64,000 bases of DNA from JAFDZV01 sp048594725 (GTDB taxonomy: Bacteria > Bacteroidota > Ignavibacteria > OLB7), in NCBI GenBank assembly GCA_048594725.1, contig JBMDXA010000018.1:1-64000 (forward strand), given 5' to 3'. Below are positions 35,727 to 44,281 of the stretch, piece by piece; the first letter of the stretch is position 1, and each line of letters starts with the position of its first letter. A program made the position numbers and the translations under genes. The notes beneath the pieces are model-generated. The model ran no database searches. It saw only the letters and a list, made by a program, of their open reading frames with translations, and was not told where the DNA came from.

Positions 35727-37571
35727 ATGTCCGATTCCTCAAAGACACCCGAGACGGGGAGCGAAGAGAAAAAAGGGTTCGATTTCAAAAAACTGAAAAT
35801 CACCCGGGGCTCCATCGATGGCGCCCGGTTCCTGTTCCGCTACCTTCGCCCCTACCGCTGGAAGTTCATTCTCGCCCTGGTCGCGCTTCTGTTCTCGTCG
35901 CTCGCCGGACTTGTCTTTCCGGGTCTCACCGGAAGGCTCGTGGATGCTACCACCGGGAGCGATCCGGACCGCCTTTCGCTGAACCAGATCACCCTCATCC
36001 TGATAGCGGCGCTCTTTGCGCAGTCGGCATTCAGCTACATCCGGAGCTACTTCATCACCGAGGTGGCCGAGCGTACCCTCTCGGATCTCCGCCACGATCT
36101 GTACGGCCGCATCCTCCGCCTTCCGATGGAGTTCTTCCACAAGAACAGGGTCGGGGAGCTTACCAGCCGCATCACCACTGATGTGGGGCAGATCCAGTAC
36201 ACCATCACCACCGCCCTGTCGGAGCTGATCCGCCAGGTGGTGATCCTGATAGGCGGCATCGCGCTGGTGGCCTATACATCGCCGCAGCTGACGCTGGTGA
36301 TGCTGGTGGCAGTGCCGCTGCTGGTGCTGATGGCACTGGTCTTCGGACGGCTGATCCGCAAGGCGAGCAAGCAGCTGCACGATCTCCACGCAAAGCTGAA
36401 CACCGTGGCGGAGGAGACCTTCCAGGGGATCAGCGCGGTAAAGGCGTTTACCGCGGAGAGCCGGGAAACCGCCCGCTACAGCCGGACGCTCGGGGAGCTT
36501 GTGGGCGTTGCGCTCCGGGTGGGACGCGCACGCGGTGCGTTTATCGCGCTCATCATCTTCATCCTGTTCGGCGGCATCGTCGGGGTGATCTGGTACGGCG
36601 GCCATATGGTGATGGATGGAACGCTGACGATAGGCTCGCTTACCTCGTTCGTCCTGTACGCCCTGTTCGTGGGAGGGGCGATGGGGAGCTTCGCCGATCT
36701 GTACGGATCGGTGCAGAGCGCCATGGGCGCCAGCGAGCGGGTGCGGGATCTGCTCCAGAGTTCCGCCGAGGATATCGACCGCTCGCTGGGTGCGATCCCG
36801 GCGCGCGGGCATATCCAGTTCCGCGATATCTCCTTTGCCTACCCCTCCCGCCCCGATCTTCCGGTGCTTCAGGGGATCACGCTCGATGTCCCGGCCGGAA
36901 CCAGCCTGGCGCTGGTGGGCCCCTCGGGAGCGGGCAAGTCCACCGTGGCCGGCATCCTGATGCGGTTCTACGAGCCCACCTCCGGCGAGCTGGTGGTGGA
37001 CGGCCGCGCGGCCGTGGATTATACGCTGCTGGACTTCCGCTCATCGGTGGCGATCGTGCCGCAGGATGTGATACTCTTCGGCGGCACCATCGCCGAGAAC
37101 ATCGCCTACGGCAACCCCGATGTGGGAGAGGAACGGATCAGAGAGGCCGCCCGCCTGGCGAACGCCGCCGATTTCATCGAGTCGTTCCCGGAGGGATACC
37201 AGACGGTGGTGGGTGAACGGGGAGTGCAGCTTTCCGGCGGCCAGCGCCAGCGCATAGCCATAGCCAGGGCGATCGTGAAAGACCCCGCGATCCTGATCCT
37301 GGACGAGGCCACCAGTTCGCTCGACTCGGAATCCGAGCGCCTGGTGCAGGATGCGCTGGACAAGGTGATGAAGAACCGCACCACGCTGGTGATAGCCCAC
37401 CGCCTCAGCACCATCCGCAATGCCGACCGCGTGGCGGTGCTGCGCCAGGGAACCATCATCGAGAACGGCAGCTACGATGAGCTGATCGCCGCCGGAGGAG
37501 TATTCGCCCGCCTGGTGTCATTGCAGAGCCGGGGCGAGATCGACGACTTCCGGCTGACCATCGACGAGTGA
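35727..37571 (+). CDS. MsbA-like ABC exporter (fused permease and ATPase)
   Basis: A 614-residue homodimeric-type exporter. After a charged leader (about 1-30), six membrane helices span about 45-330, with the coupling segment RILRLPMEFFHKNRVGELTSRI. The ATPase domain (about 360-600) has VGPSGAGKST, the signature LSGGQRQRIAIARAI, Walker B ILILDEATSSLD and H-loop VIAHRLST. All catalytic residues are present. The family exports lipids or drugs across the inner membrane. The stop is followed directly by an AATCGAAAATC-type repeat. Confidence 0.92.
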   Translation: MSDSSKTPETGSEEKKGFDFKKLKITRGSIDGARFLFRYLRPYRWKFILALVALLFSSLAGLVFPGLTGRLVDATTGSDPDRLSLNQITLILIAALFAQSAFSYIRSYFITEVAERTLSDLRHDLYGRILRLPMEFFHKNRVGELTSRITTDVGQIQYTITTALSELIRQVVILIGGIALVAYTSPQLTLVMLVAVPLLVLMALVFGRLIRKASKQLHDLHAKLNTVAEETFQGISAVKAFTAESRETARYSRTLGELVGVALRVGRARGAFIALIIFILFGGIVGVIWYGGHMVMDGTLTIGSLTSFVLYALFVGGAMGSFADLYGSVQSAMGASERVRDLLQSSAEDIDRSLGAIPARGHIQFRDISFAYPSRPDLPVLQGITLDVPAGTSLALVGPSGAGKSTVAGILMRFYEPTSGELVVDGRAAVDYTLLDFRSSVAIVPQDVILFGGTIAENIAYGNPDVGEERIREAARLANAADFIESFPEGYQTVVGERGVQLSGGQRQRIAIARAIVKDPAILILDEATSSLDSESERLVQDALDKVMKNRTTLVIAHRLSTIRNADRVAVLRQGTIIENGSYDELIAAGGVFARLVSLQSRGEIDDFRLTIDE

Positions 37572-37572
37572 G

Positions 37573-37612
37573 GCGATTTACGATTTCGGATTTTCGATTG
37601 GCGATTTTCGAT
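37573..37612. repeat. GATTTTCGATT repeat after exporter stop
   Basis: GGATTTTCGATTGGCGATTT followed by TCGATT, with a degraded unit before it, begins two bases after the stop codon. In the direction of the gene it reads GATTTTCGATT, as after the tolC, mlaD-like and ppk genes. Confidence 0.7.
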
Positions 37613-37648
37613 TATAGACCTGATAGAGCCAACCACGCCAGATGCATC

Positions 37649-37690
37649 ACGCGAAGGCGCAAAGAAGATGTATTCCTTTGCGCCTTCGCG
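37649..37690. repeat. CGCGAAGGCGCAAAG inverted repeat
   Basis: A perfect 15-bp stem, CGCGAAGGCGCAAAG with its exact complement, and an 11-base loop. It lies between convergent genes (exporter and thermonuclease-like) and could terminate either. A related CGCAAAG element is at 51326-51450. Confidence 0.7.
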
Positions 37691-37768
37691 CCTTCCCGTG
37701 GGATTCTTCAAAGATTGGCGATTGTGAGGAGAGTCCGTGGCGGTTCCAACTGAACGGCTGGTTCCATC

Positions 37769-38320
37769 TCACTCATGCTCCGGGCAGCGGCCGCTCAGGT
37801 TTCTGGTGGTCTCGCGGCAGTACTCTCCTGCGGAACTGCGGTAGGAGCAGCGCACCGCCCGCGCCCGATCCCGTCCCCACGCCCCCCGCTCCATCACGCG
37901 GGCTTCGGCAGCCGCTACGAAGAACTGTTCGCGCGACCCATGGGCCGAGATTGTGGTGGGAGCGGCATAGCCATCTCGCAGCATCTGCACGTTCACCATC
38001 ATGCCGTCGGCAAAGACGAAGCGTTCCTCCTGCGGGTGATCCAGCGTCGTATCCCGCACCAGGAACACCTGCCGGCCGCCGATAAGCTCGCCCAGATGTT
38101 TCTTTGCGTCGGCCTCGGTGATGGCGAGCGTGCGCGGAGGAAACCGGAGGCCCAGCAGCACGATCCTCCGCCCGCCCGCGGTGATGAAGGTGGTGCCGTT
38201 GACCACCTCGGCCACGGTGGCGGTATCCCTGACGGGCTCCTGTGCATGCAGCCGGCCGGCCTGGGCCAGCCACATCATTCCCATGAACATCGCGGTGATG
38301 GTGGCGTTTCGAAAGTTCAT
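37769..38320 (-). CDS. Thermonuclease-like exported protein with degenerate active site
   Basis: A 183-residue exported protein. A signal peptide (about 1-27) precedes a staphylococcal-nuclease-like OB fold (about 33-150). The family landmarks are present as structure but not as catalytic residues: the usual DGDT is N41-G-T-T, and the usual R-L-I-G-I-D-x-P-E is V-L-L-G-L-R-F-P-P (54-62). The calcium ligands and catalytic Arg and Glu appear lost. A Cys-containing tail follows (residues 155-180). It is therefore probably a binding protein rather than a nuclease. It is convergent with the exporter gene. Confidence 0.65.
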   Translation of the reverse strand: MNFRNATITAMFMGMMWLAQAGRLHAQEPVRDTATVAEVVNGTTFITAGGRRIVLLGLRFPPRTLAITEADAKKHLGELIGGRQVFLVRDTTLDHPQEERFVFADGMMVNVQMLRDGYAAPTTISAHGSREQFFVAAAEARVMERGAWGRDRARAVRCSYRSSAGEYCRETTRNLSGRCPEHE

Positions 38321-38673
38321 CCGGGGATCTCCTGTGCAATGGTGTTTTCTGCCTCCGGCAACCGCTCCGCAGATCGGGCGGAAGCGGCGCCGACAAGGAT
38401 TCGGCGCCGCACAAGATAGAGCCGGAGAAGCTGCCTGTCAACAGATCGTCCCCACTCCCGGTGATGCCGCCGGCGGGCCCGGCCGGCCCGCGCCCGGAAT
38501 GAATTTCCCGGCCGGGGGATCCCCCTGGGTTACACTATTGCATAACATCGGGATGATGGCTATCTTCGTCCCTATTGTGAAGGCCGATCATCACCCCAGA
38601 TGACGATCCGCCGGCTCACGTTACAAGAGGTTCACTTGTAGGTCATCCACAATTTAATCGCAGGTCCAGCACA
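38321..38673. promoter_or_regulatory. Divergent intergenic region
   Basis: About 350 bases between the thermonuclease-like gene (leftward) and a small membrane-protein gene (rightward). A weak Bacteroidota-like promoter for the rightward gene (TTG, 20 bases, TATCTTCG) is near 38540-38570, but its -7 element has one mismatch. Confidence 0.35.
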
Positions 38674-38895
38674 ATGAGCACATTGTATGCCCCTGGAGGC
38701 ACATCCCCATCCTGGCAGAATCGTGATGCAAGCACGCTGAATGATACATGGGGGGCAGATATCCAGAACGCTCCCACGTTTATCCCCGTATCGGATTACG
38801 AAGCAGGCCGTCGCGACGGTGTGATGATCGGTCTTATCCTCGGCGCCCTCTCCGGTGCAATCATCTCGATGCTCTTCGGATTCATCATCTGGTGA
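38674..38895 (+). CDS. Small membrane protein
   Basis: A 73-residue protein. The first 45 residues are hydrophilic with a YEAGRRDG segment. Residues about 50-72 form one strongly hydrophobic helix with small-residue spacing (GLILGALSGAIISMLFG) that could dimerise. Family unknown. A promoter-like element upstream and a good terminator 38 bases downstream support a real, monocistronic gene. Confidence 0.65.
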   Translation: MSTLYAPGGTSPSWQNRDASTLNDTWGADIQNAPTFIPVSDYEAGRRDGVMIGLILGALSGAIISMLFGFIIW

Positions 38896-38932
38896 GGCCG
38901 GAATACCAGAAGAATTGCTGTTAGAAACGAAG

Positions 38933-38967
38933 GCCCGGCCGGGAATACTGCTCCCAGCCGGGCTTTT
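38933..38967 (+). terminator. Terminator of small membrane-protein gene
   Basis: GCCCGGC and GGGA pair with TCCC and GCCGGGC around a short loop, followed by TTTT. The stem is nearly symmetrical and could also serve recQ, which ends 57 bases further on the opposite strand. Confidence 0.7.
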
Positions 38968-39023
38968 GCATAACAGGCCGGTTTTGCCAGTGCCAGCAGC
39001 GCCCTCCGGGCTCCCGGCACGGA

Positions 39024-40502
39024 CTACCCGGCCATGGCTATCTCCCCGGCGCGTGCGTCGCACACATCGCAGTTGCCGCAGGGGGGCTCGTCGTGGAAGC
39101 CGAAATACTCGGCGATGAAGACGCGGCGGCAGCTCTCGCTCCGGAAATAATGCACCATCGCCAGCAGCTTCCGGTTGGCGGCGGTCAGCTTTTCCTGCAG
39201 GGCGTCCTCGTCCAGCAGCTCGTCCGGCAGCGCATCCACCACCCGGAGATTCCGCTCCTCGATCGATCCCTCCGTGACGCCATAACGATCCAGCATGCCC
39301 AGCGCGGTCTCCAGACGGAAATCGCGGCGGTTCCTGAAGTTGAGCTGCTCGCGGAGATGGTCCATGCCGAGCGCATTCGCCATCTCCCCCTCCCCTTCCA
39401 GCAGGCCGTACAGGCGCCCGTAGAAGCCCGCGTTCGGGTTGGACCATTTGATGAAATCCATCTGGATCTGAAGATCATCCTGGTCGTACAGCAGCAGGCA
39501 GAGCGCATCCCTGCCATCGCGCCCGGCGCGGCCGATCTCCTGGTAATACGATTCCACCGACGATGGAACCTCCGCATGGATGATATAGCGGATATCCGGC
39601 TTGTCGATCCCCATGCCGAACGCGTTGGTGGCGAGTATCAGCATATTCTCCCCTTCGATGAACCGCCGCCCGGTGCTCTTGCGAGCGTTCGCCGGCAGCT
39701 TGCCGTGGTAGACGCTGTGGCGCACCCCCTTGCTCCGCAGGGTCTCGGAGAACCGCTCCAGCGTCCCGATCAGAGAGAAGTAGATGATGCCGGAACCGCC
39801 GTAGCGCCGGGCCACATCGATCATCGATTCGATCTTCTCCCGCTCCGAGAAGATCTCCCGCCCCTGAAGCCTGAGGTTCGGGCGGCGTATCCCCTCGTGG
39901 ATGATCTCCACATCCTCCAGCCCCAGCCGCGCCACGATATCCTTCTGCACCTCCTGCGTGGCCGTGGCGGTAAGGGCCACGGTAACCGGATTGCCGATAA
40001 GCTCGCGGAACTCGCCGAGCCGCGAATAATCGGGACGGAAATCGTGCCCCCACTCGGAGATGCAGTGCGCCTCGTCAACCGCCAGCAGCGATATCCGCGC
40101 CTCTCGTATGCGCTGCACGAACTCCGGCTTGCGGAAGCGTTCCGGGGTGACATACAGCAGCTTGTAGCGCCCGGCGAGGAAATCCTCCAGACGCTTCTCG
40201 CGATCGGCCTTCGAGACCGTGGAGTTGATGAACGCCGCCGGGATGCCCCGCCGGCGCAGGGCATCCACCTGATCCTGCATCAGCGCTATCAGGGGGCTTA
40301 TCACCAGGGTTCCCCCCTCAAGCGCCAGGGCCGGCACCTGGTAGCAGAGCGATTTTCCTCCGCCGGTGGGCATCAGCACCAGACAGTGCCCCCGCTCCCC
40401 GCCGATGCCGAGCAGGCGGTTGATGATATGTTCCTGCTCTCCGCGAAAGCTCTCGAAACCGAACGATGAACGGAGGATATCGATTGGGGGGTGAAGAAGC
40501 AT
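39024..40502 (-). CDS. recQ: RecQ-family DNA helicase
   Basis: A 492-residue 3'-5' helicase. ATG 40502 is chosen because the upstream frame is intergenic repeat. The helicase core has FRGEQEHII, Walker A MPTGGGKS, the DEAH box AVDEAHCISEWGHDFRPDY, LTATAT, and motif VI QEIGRAGRDGRD. A zinc-binding domain near the C terminus has cysteines in ESCRR...CGNCDVC. The protein stops right after it, so there is no winged-helix or HRDC tail as in E. coli RecQ (about 610 residues). This short form is common in Bacteroidota. Confidence 0.9.
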   Translation of the reverse strand: MLLHPPIDILRSSFGFESFRGEQEHIINRLLGIGGERGHCLVLMPTGGGKSLCYQVPALALEGGTLVISPLIALMQDQVDALRRRGIPAAFINSTVSKADREKRLEDFLAGRYKLLYVTPERFRKPEFVQRIREARISLLAVDEAHCISEWGHDFRPDYSRLGEFRELIGNPVTVALTATATQEVQKDIVARLGLEDVEIIHEGIRRPNLRLQGREIFSEREKIESMIDVARRYGGSGIIYFSLIGTLERFSETLRSKGVRHSVYHGKLPANARKSTGRRFIEGENMLILATNAFGMGIDKPDIRYIIHAEVPSSVESYYQEIGRAGRDGRDALCLLLYDQDDLQIQMDFIKWSNPNAGFYGRLYGLLEGEGEMANALGMDHLREQLNFRNRRDFRLETALGMLDRYGVTEGSIEERNLRVVDALPDELLDEDALQEKLTAANRKLLAMVHYFRSESCRRVFIAEYFGFHDEPPCGNCDVCDARAGEIAMAG

Positions 40503-40926
40503 GGAAAAGATAGGAGTGCTTGGATTGTAGAACGTAGTTCGTAGTCTGCCGCCTGCGGCGGCTGTAGATAGTAGTCTGCAGGGAGAAGGTCCGTGCTCGG
40601 TAGTCCGCCGTCGGCCGGACGGCACTGCACACCATACTGGTAGATTCAGGAATAACGGCGACGGACTACTGATAGCGTACCGACAGCGGGCGAAGCCCGC
40701 GAACGGACTACGCACATCTCTGCCAGTCGTCAATCGAAAATCTTCAAGGCCGGCCAAAATCGTCATTCCCGCCGAATAGGGAAAATGTTCGTAGCATTGC
40801 CGGACGTTCCAGATGTGTTATCTTTGGGCATTCCCAAACGGCCGGGCGCTGCTGCATCATGGCGACACGATAGAGAGTTTCGGAACGTCGGTACAAGGCA
40901 GCGCTCAGCAGTCGCACGGTATATCC
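40503..40926. repeat. Intergenic repeats and tRNA-Ser leader
   Basis: From 40517 to 40720 the segment holds GTAGTTCGTAGTCTG, a CCGCCTGCGGCGG hairpin, GGTCCGTG, GTAGTCCGCCGTCGG, GACGGACTACTG, a GCGGGCGAAGCCCGC hairpin and ACGGACTAC, so the same motif occurs at both ends in opposite orientation. A single AATCGAAAATC unit is at 40734. The tRNA promoter follows from 40797. Confidence 0.6.
40797..40826 (+). promoter_or_regulatory. Bacteroidota-type promoter of tRNA-Ser
   Basis: TTG at 40797-40799, 19 bases, then TATCTTTG at 40819-40826, an exact TAnnTTTG match. Transcription would start near 40833, leaving a leader of about 95 bases to be trimmed from the tRNA. Confidence 0.4.
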
Positions 40927-41008
40927 GGAGGGCTCGCATAATGGTATTGCAGCGGTCTTGAAAACCGCCGGGCGCAAGCCTGTGGGGGTTCGAGTCCCTC
41001 GCCCTCCG
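40927..41008 (+). tRNA. tRNA-Ser(UGA)
   Basis: An 82-nt class II tRNA. The acceptor is GGAGGGC/GCCCTCC with discriminator G. The anticodon stem-loop GCGGT-CTTGAAA-ACCGC gives anticodon TGA. The variable arm GGGCGCAAGCC confirms serine, and the T loop is GGTTCGAGTCC. The D arm is unusually short (GCATAATGGTATTGC), more like that of glycine tRNAs. CCA is not encoded. Confidence 0.9.
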
Positions 41009-41194
41009 CTTCCTCATACGTCCCAGGGGTCTGGGACCTTCTTGTAATCAGGATGGATGGTGGTGCTCTGCCGTTTGTAGCGATTGGTCCTCCTCGCGGC
41101 GACCTGTAGGGGCATCGTCCATCAACATTCTCCGCGATCGCATCCCATACGCTGCCAAACTTCCTCTCCTGCGTAGATCCGATATGTATTCGAT

Positions 41195-41767
41195 ATGATC
41201 AATCCCATAAAGAGTCGTGTTCTTACTGCTATATTGCTGCTTCTGTGCGCCCTCGGCACCGGCGGCTGCCTTACTGCCGAGCGGAAGGAAATCGTTCTGA
41301 AGGTGAAACCCGATGGCTCCGGCTCCGGTACCATCACCTTCTACAACATCGGCTCGATAGAGGAAAACGGCAGCGATATCAGCATCCGCGATTATACCGA
41401 TCTGATGAGCAATTATCTGAAAGGGAAGAAGTTCGAGGAGACCTATCCCGAATATATCAACCTGAAGAAACGGCTCTACGAGAACGATGGACAGCTCAAC
41501 GGCGAGGTCACCTTCGACTTCATCCATTACGAGGACGCCGGCCTGTATCGCTATCAGGAGAAGGGCCCGTGGATGTATCACGTGGGGCAGCGCTCCGATT
41601 TCGCCGTCGAAACCTTCGATGCCAGCAGCGGCACCGTGCCGAACACCCTGATGCCGGTGGCATTCTGGCCTGCGGAAACCACCGAGTTCCGCATCACCTC
41701 GAAATTCGATGGCTCCGAAGCGACCCGTTCCCTCCTCCCCCTGTTCAGGCGTATCGGAACCGACTAA
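41195..41767 (+). CDS. Hypothetical lipoprotein
   Basis: A 190-residue probable lipoprotein. The hydrophobic signal (about 7-22) ends in GTGGC with C25 as the likely lipidated residue, a looser lipobox than usual. The mature part is acidic with alternating beta-like segments (EIVLKVKPDGSGSGTITFY) and no recognised motif. It ends seven bases before the Nif3-like gene, so the two are probably co-transcribed. Function unknown. Confidence 0.7.
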   Translation: MINPIKSRVLTAILLLLCALGTGGCLTAERKEIVLKVKPDGSGSGTITFYNIGSIEENGSDISIRDYTDLMSNYLKGKKFEETYPEYINLKKRLYENDGQLNGEVTFDFIHYEDAGLYRYQEKGPWMYHVGQRSDFAVETFDASSGTVPNTLMPVAFWPAETTEFRITSKFDGSEATRSLLPLFRRIGTD

Positions 41768-41773
41768 CAGCCC

Positions 41774-42583
41774 ATGCGAACAGAGGAATTTCTAGCCCGC
41801 TTTGCACGGGAATTGCCGCTGGAACTGGCGATGGCCGATGATCCGGTGGGAATCCAGGTGATGGCGGAGGACCGCGAACTGCACACCGTTGCAGTTGCCT
41901 ACGAAGTGAACGAACAGATGGTGGCGCGCGCCGCCGAGGCGGGAGCCGAACTTATCGTCGCCTTCCACCCGCTGATCTATCCCTCGCTGAAACGGATCAC
42001 CAGAGGCAGCCGTGTGGAACGCACGGTGGTGGAGCTTATCAGCCGCCGTATCGCGCTCTATATCGTGCACACGGCGTTCGATGCCCACCCCGATGGTACC
42101 AGCGCCCTTCTGGGACGCCGGCTAGGTCTGGCCGCTCTGCGTCCCCTGGTCCCGGACTCACGCCATGAAGGGGCCGGCATGGGGGCGATAGGTATTCTGC
42201 CGGAACCGATGGAACTGCACCAGCTTGCACGCCTGCTGAAAGATGCCTGCGGAGCCCAGGGGGTACGGATATCGGTTTCCCCGGATCGCCCGCAGAGCCC
42301 GGTGGTGCAGAGGGTGGCGATCCTCGGCGGAAGCGGGATGAGTTTTTACGACCGCGCGGTAGAGGCCGGGGCCGATGCATTTATTACCGCCGATGTGCGC
42401 TATCATGCGTTTCATGCGGCCAACGATCACATCCCCCTGCTCGATCCCGGCCATGCCGAATCCGAGGCGCTGGTAACCGGCGGGATGGCGGCGCTTCTGG
42501 CACGGGCGGCCCAGGGGCTGGAACCGGCGGTTGGCGTGGTGGCGCTGGAGGATTCTACCAATCCCGTGCGCCTGATCGTATAA
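41774..42583 (+). CDS. Nif3-like dinuclear metal-centre protein
   Basis: A 269-residue member of the Nif3/YbgI/GTP cyclohydrolase I type 2 superfamily. Metal-site landmarks are visible: LIVAFHPLIYPSLKRI, HTAFDAHPDGTSALLGRRLGL, and the C-terminal ITADVRYHAFHAAND. Members form hexameric toroids with two metals per subunit. Their reaction is not settled. The gene lies between the lipoprotein gene and a zinc-ribbon coiled-coil gene, an arrangement (Nif3 then C4-ribbon) common in many bacteria. Confidence 0.9.
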   Translation: MRTEEFLARFARELPLELAMADDPVGIQVMAEDRELHTVAVAYEVNEQMVARAAEAGAELIVAFHPLIYPSLKRITRGSRVERTVVELISRRIALYIVHTAFDAHPDGTSALLGRRLGLAALRPLVPDSRHEGAGMGAIGILPEPMELHQLARLLKDACGAQGVRISVSPDRPQSPVVQRVAILGGSGMSFYDRAVEAGADAFITADVRYHAFHAANDHIPLLDPGHAESEALVTGGMAALLARAAQGLEPAVGVVALEDSTNPVRLIV

Positions 42584-42637
42584 CAAGAATTTGAAATTTA
42601 CATTCAACGGCTGAGATCATAACGGAGGCAATCAATC

Positions 42638-43360
42638 GTGGAAGAAGTACTTCGAGCACTCTACAGACTACAACAGATCGATCTGGAGCTCGATGAGCTG
42701 AATGACGGAGGGGGCGATCTGCCGGCCGAGGTCGATCAGCTTCAGAAGAAAATCGATGAGCTCTCGGCCGCCATGGCGGTTGAAGAGGGGAAGCTCCGCG
42801 ATCTCCGTGAGTCGCGCACCGGCGCCAACAACGCCATCAACGATATGCGCGAGCGGGTGAAGATGCTGAACGAACGGCTTCGTACGGTGCGCAACAACAA
42901 GGAATACGAGGCCACCACCGCCGATATCGCTTCGGCCGAGGAGGAGCTTCTTGCCATGGAACGCTCCACCACCACGGTCAATACCCAGGAGGCGATGCTG
43001 ATCCGCGATATCGAAACGATCAACCGGCAGCGCGAGGAACTGGTCAAGGAGATGGACGAGAAGAACGATACTCTCACCACCATCCGCGATACGCACGCCG
43101 ATGAGATCAACTCTCTTCGCACCGCCCGCGAGGAAGTGGCATCCCAGATCAGCCCCGATCTGCTGAAGCGCTACCGCCATATCCGCACCGCTCACGACGA
43201 CGCAGTGGTGAAGGTGCGCAAGGGAGCCTGCAACGGCTGCTACCGCGCCATCCCCCCGCAGACGCTCGTGGAGATGCGCCGCTCCGAACAGCTCTTCAGC
43301 TGCGAACACTGCGGCCGTATCATCGTCGATGAGGAAATCGCCGCATCGGTGACGGTGTAG
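42638..43360 (+). CDS. C4-type zinc-ribbon coiled-coil protein (CdsZ-like)
   Basis: A 240-residue protein. Residues 1-185 form a long antiparallel coiled coil (DQLQKKIDELSAAMAVEEGK and later heptads). The C-terminal zinc ribbon has four cysteines in GACNGCYRA..SCEHCGRII. This is the zf-RING_7/DUF164 family, often beside nif3-type genes. Members are suspected of RNA or ribosome binding. Its TAG stop codon is itself the first three bases of an 8.9-copy TAGTCAG tandem repeat, so the repeat has grown directly against the coding region. Confidence 0.88.
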   Translation: MEEVLRALYRLQQIDLELDELNDGGGDLPAEVDQLQKKIDELSAAMAVEEGKLRDLRESRTGANNAINDMRERVKMLNERLRTVRNNKEYEATTADIASAEEELLAMERSTTTVNTQEAMLIRDIETINRQREELVKEMDEKNDTLTTIRDTHADEINSLRTAREEVASQISPDLLKRYRHIRTAHDDAVVKVRKGACNGCYRAIPPQTLVEMRRSEQLFSCEHCGRIIVDEEIAASVTV

Positions 43361-43419
43361 TCAGTAGTCAGTAGTCAGTAGTCAGTAGTCAGTAGTCAGT
43401 AGTCAGTAGTCAGTAGTCA
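43358..43419. repeat. TAGTCAG heptamer tandem repeat
   Basis: Sixty-two bases of perfect TAGTCAG units (8 full copies plus 6 bases). The first TAG is the stop codon of the upstream gene. A related ACGGACTACTGACGACGGAC segment follows at 43505. It resembles short tandemly repeated heptamers known from cyanobacteria and other genomes. Confidence 0.95.
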
Positions 43420-43569
43420 AAATGGCGAAGCTGCTAGCCATGTCAATGCTAATCAATCACGCTTCGCCGGCTCTACTCCGGATGCCGGGGTTTCAGCCAC
43501 GAACGACGGACTACTGACGACGGACCAATACCTGATAACCAGAGAAATGCCTCAGCCAGCCGTATAGCG

Positions 43570-43599
43570 TTGGCGGCGCTATCTGAATCCCGATCTTTG
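43570..43599 (+). promoter_or_regulatory. Promoter of rnpB
   Basis: TTG (43570-43572), 19 bases, then GATCTTTG (43592-43599), one mismatch from TAnnTTTG. The predicted start, about six bases downstream, coincides with the first base of RNase P stem P1 at 43605, which supports both calls. Confidence 0.5.
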
Positions 43600-43604
43600 A
43601 CATC

Positions 43605-44049
43605 TCCGGAGTGTGTCGGGCAGTCGCTCGCCGATCATTCGGCGGGAGGAACGTCCGAACTCCATAGGGCAACGTGCCAGCTAACGGCTGGGCGCCCAAT
43701 CCCGCGCCGGAAACGGCCGGGAGAGGCGACGGAAAGTGCAACAGAAAGGATACCGCCCCGTTCCGGCCCGCAGCTGCAATACCAGATGCGGGCCGGGACG
43801 GGGTAAGGGTGAAATGGCGAGGTAAGAGCTCACCGCATCCCGGGCAACCGGGATGGCAGTGCAAACCCCACGTGGAGCAAGGCCAAATAGGGTGTCGTCA
43901 TGGAGCTGCCCGCTCCCGATCCTCCCCTCGCGGGAAAAGATCACGGCACCGGGTAGGCTGCTAGAGGGCGCGGGCGACCGCGCTCCCAGAGAAATGACTG
44001 CCTCCACCACCAGGTGTAGACAGAATTCGGCGTACAGACACGCTTCGGA
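43605..44049 (+). ncRNA. rnpB: RNase P RNA (bacterial class A)
   Basis: About 445 nt. Stem P1 is TCCGGAGTGTGT (43605-43616) paired with ACACGCTTCGGA (44038-44049), including G-U pairs. The universally conserved core is easily read in order: GGAGGAACGTCCG, GTGCCAGCTAACGGCTGGG, GAAAGTGCAACAGAAAG, AAGGGTGAAATGGCG, GGTAAGAGCTCACCGC, CCCCACGTGGAGCAAGGCCA and the 3' ACAGAATTCGGCGTACAGAC. It is the catalytic RNA that trims tRNA 5' leaders. Open frames on both strands here are therefore spurious. The length is at the upper end for the class. Confidence 0.95.
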
Positions 44050-44281
44050 GTATGTTGTTTTCAGGATTGCGGATGGCGATTGCAGAAGCGATCCGTAACG
44101 GCCATGGAAGATCGGACCGATCGATCGTACCGATCTCCCCCCCGTTCGTCGCAGCGGAAACTTCCGGCCGGTTCCGGTATGATTCATCGATGGGGACCCC
44201 GAGGGTCCCTTTTCCTTTTCCCCTTCATTCCTCCTCCCCACGCCCCGGCGCGGGACCACGTTCATCAACTTGCACCCGTAG
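44050..44281. terminator. Region after rnpB with a likely terminator
   Basis: GGGACC-CCGA-GGGTCCC followed by TTTTCCTTTTCCCC at 44193-44219 could terminate rnpB, though it lies 140 bases past the mature 3' end. The TPR gene begins 62 bases later. Nothing else was recognised. Confidence 0.5.

Noticed and set aside
43358..43419. CRISPR-like array
   Set aside because: The TAGTCAG units are contiguous seven-base repeats without spacers, and no cas genes are present.
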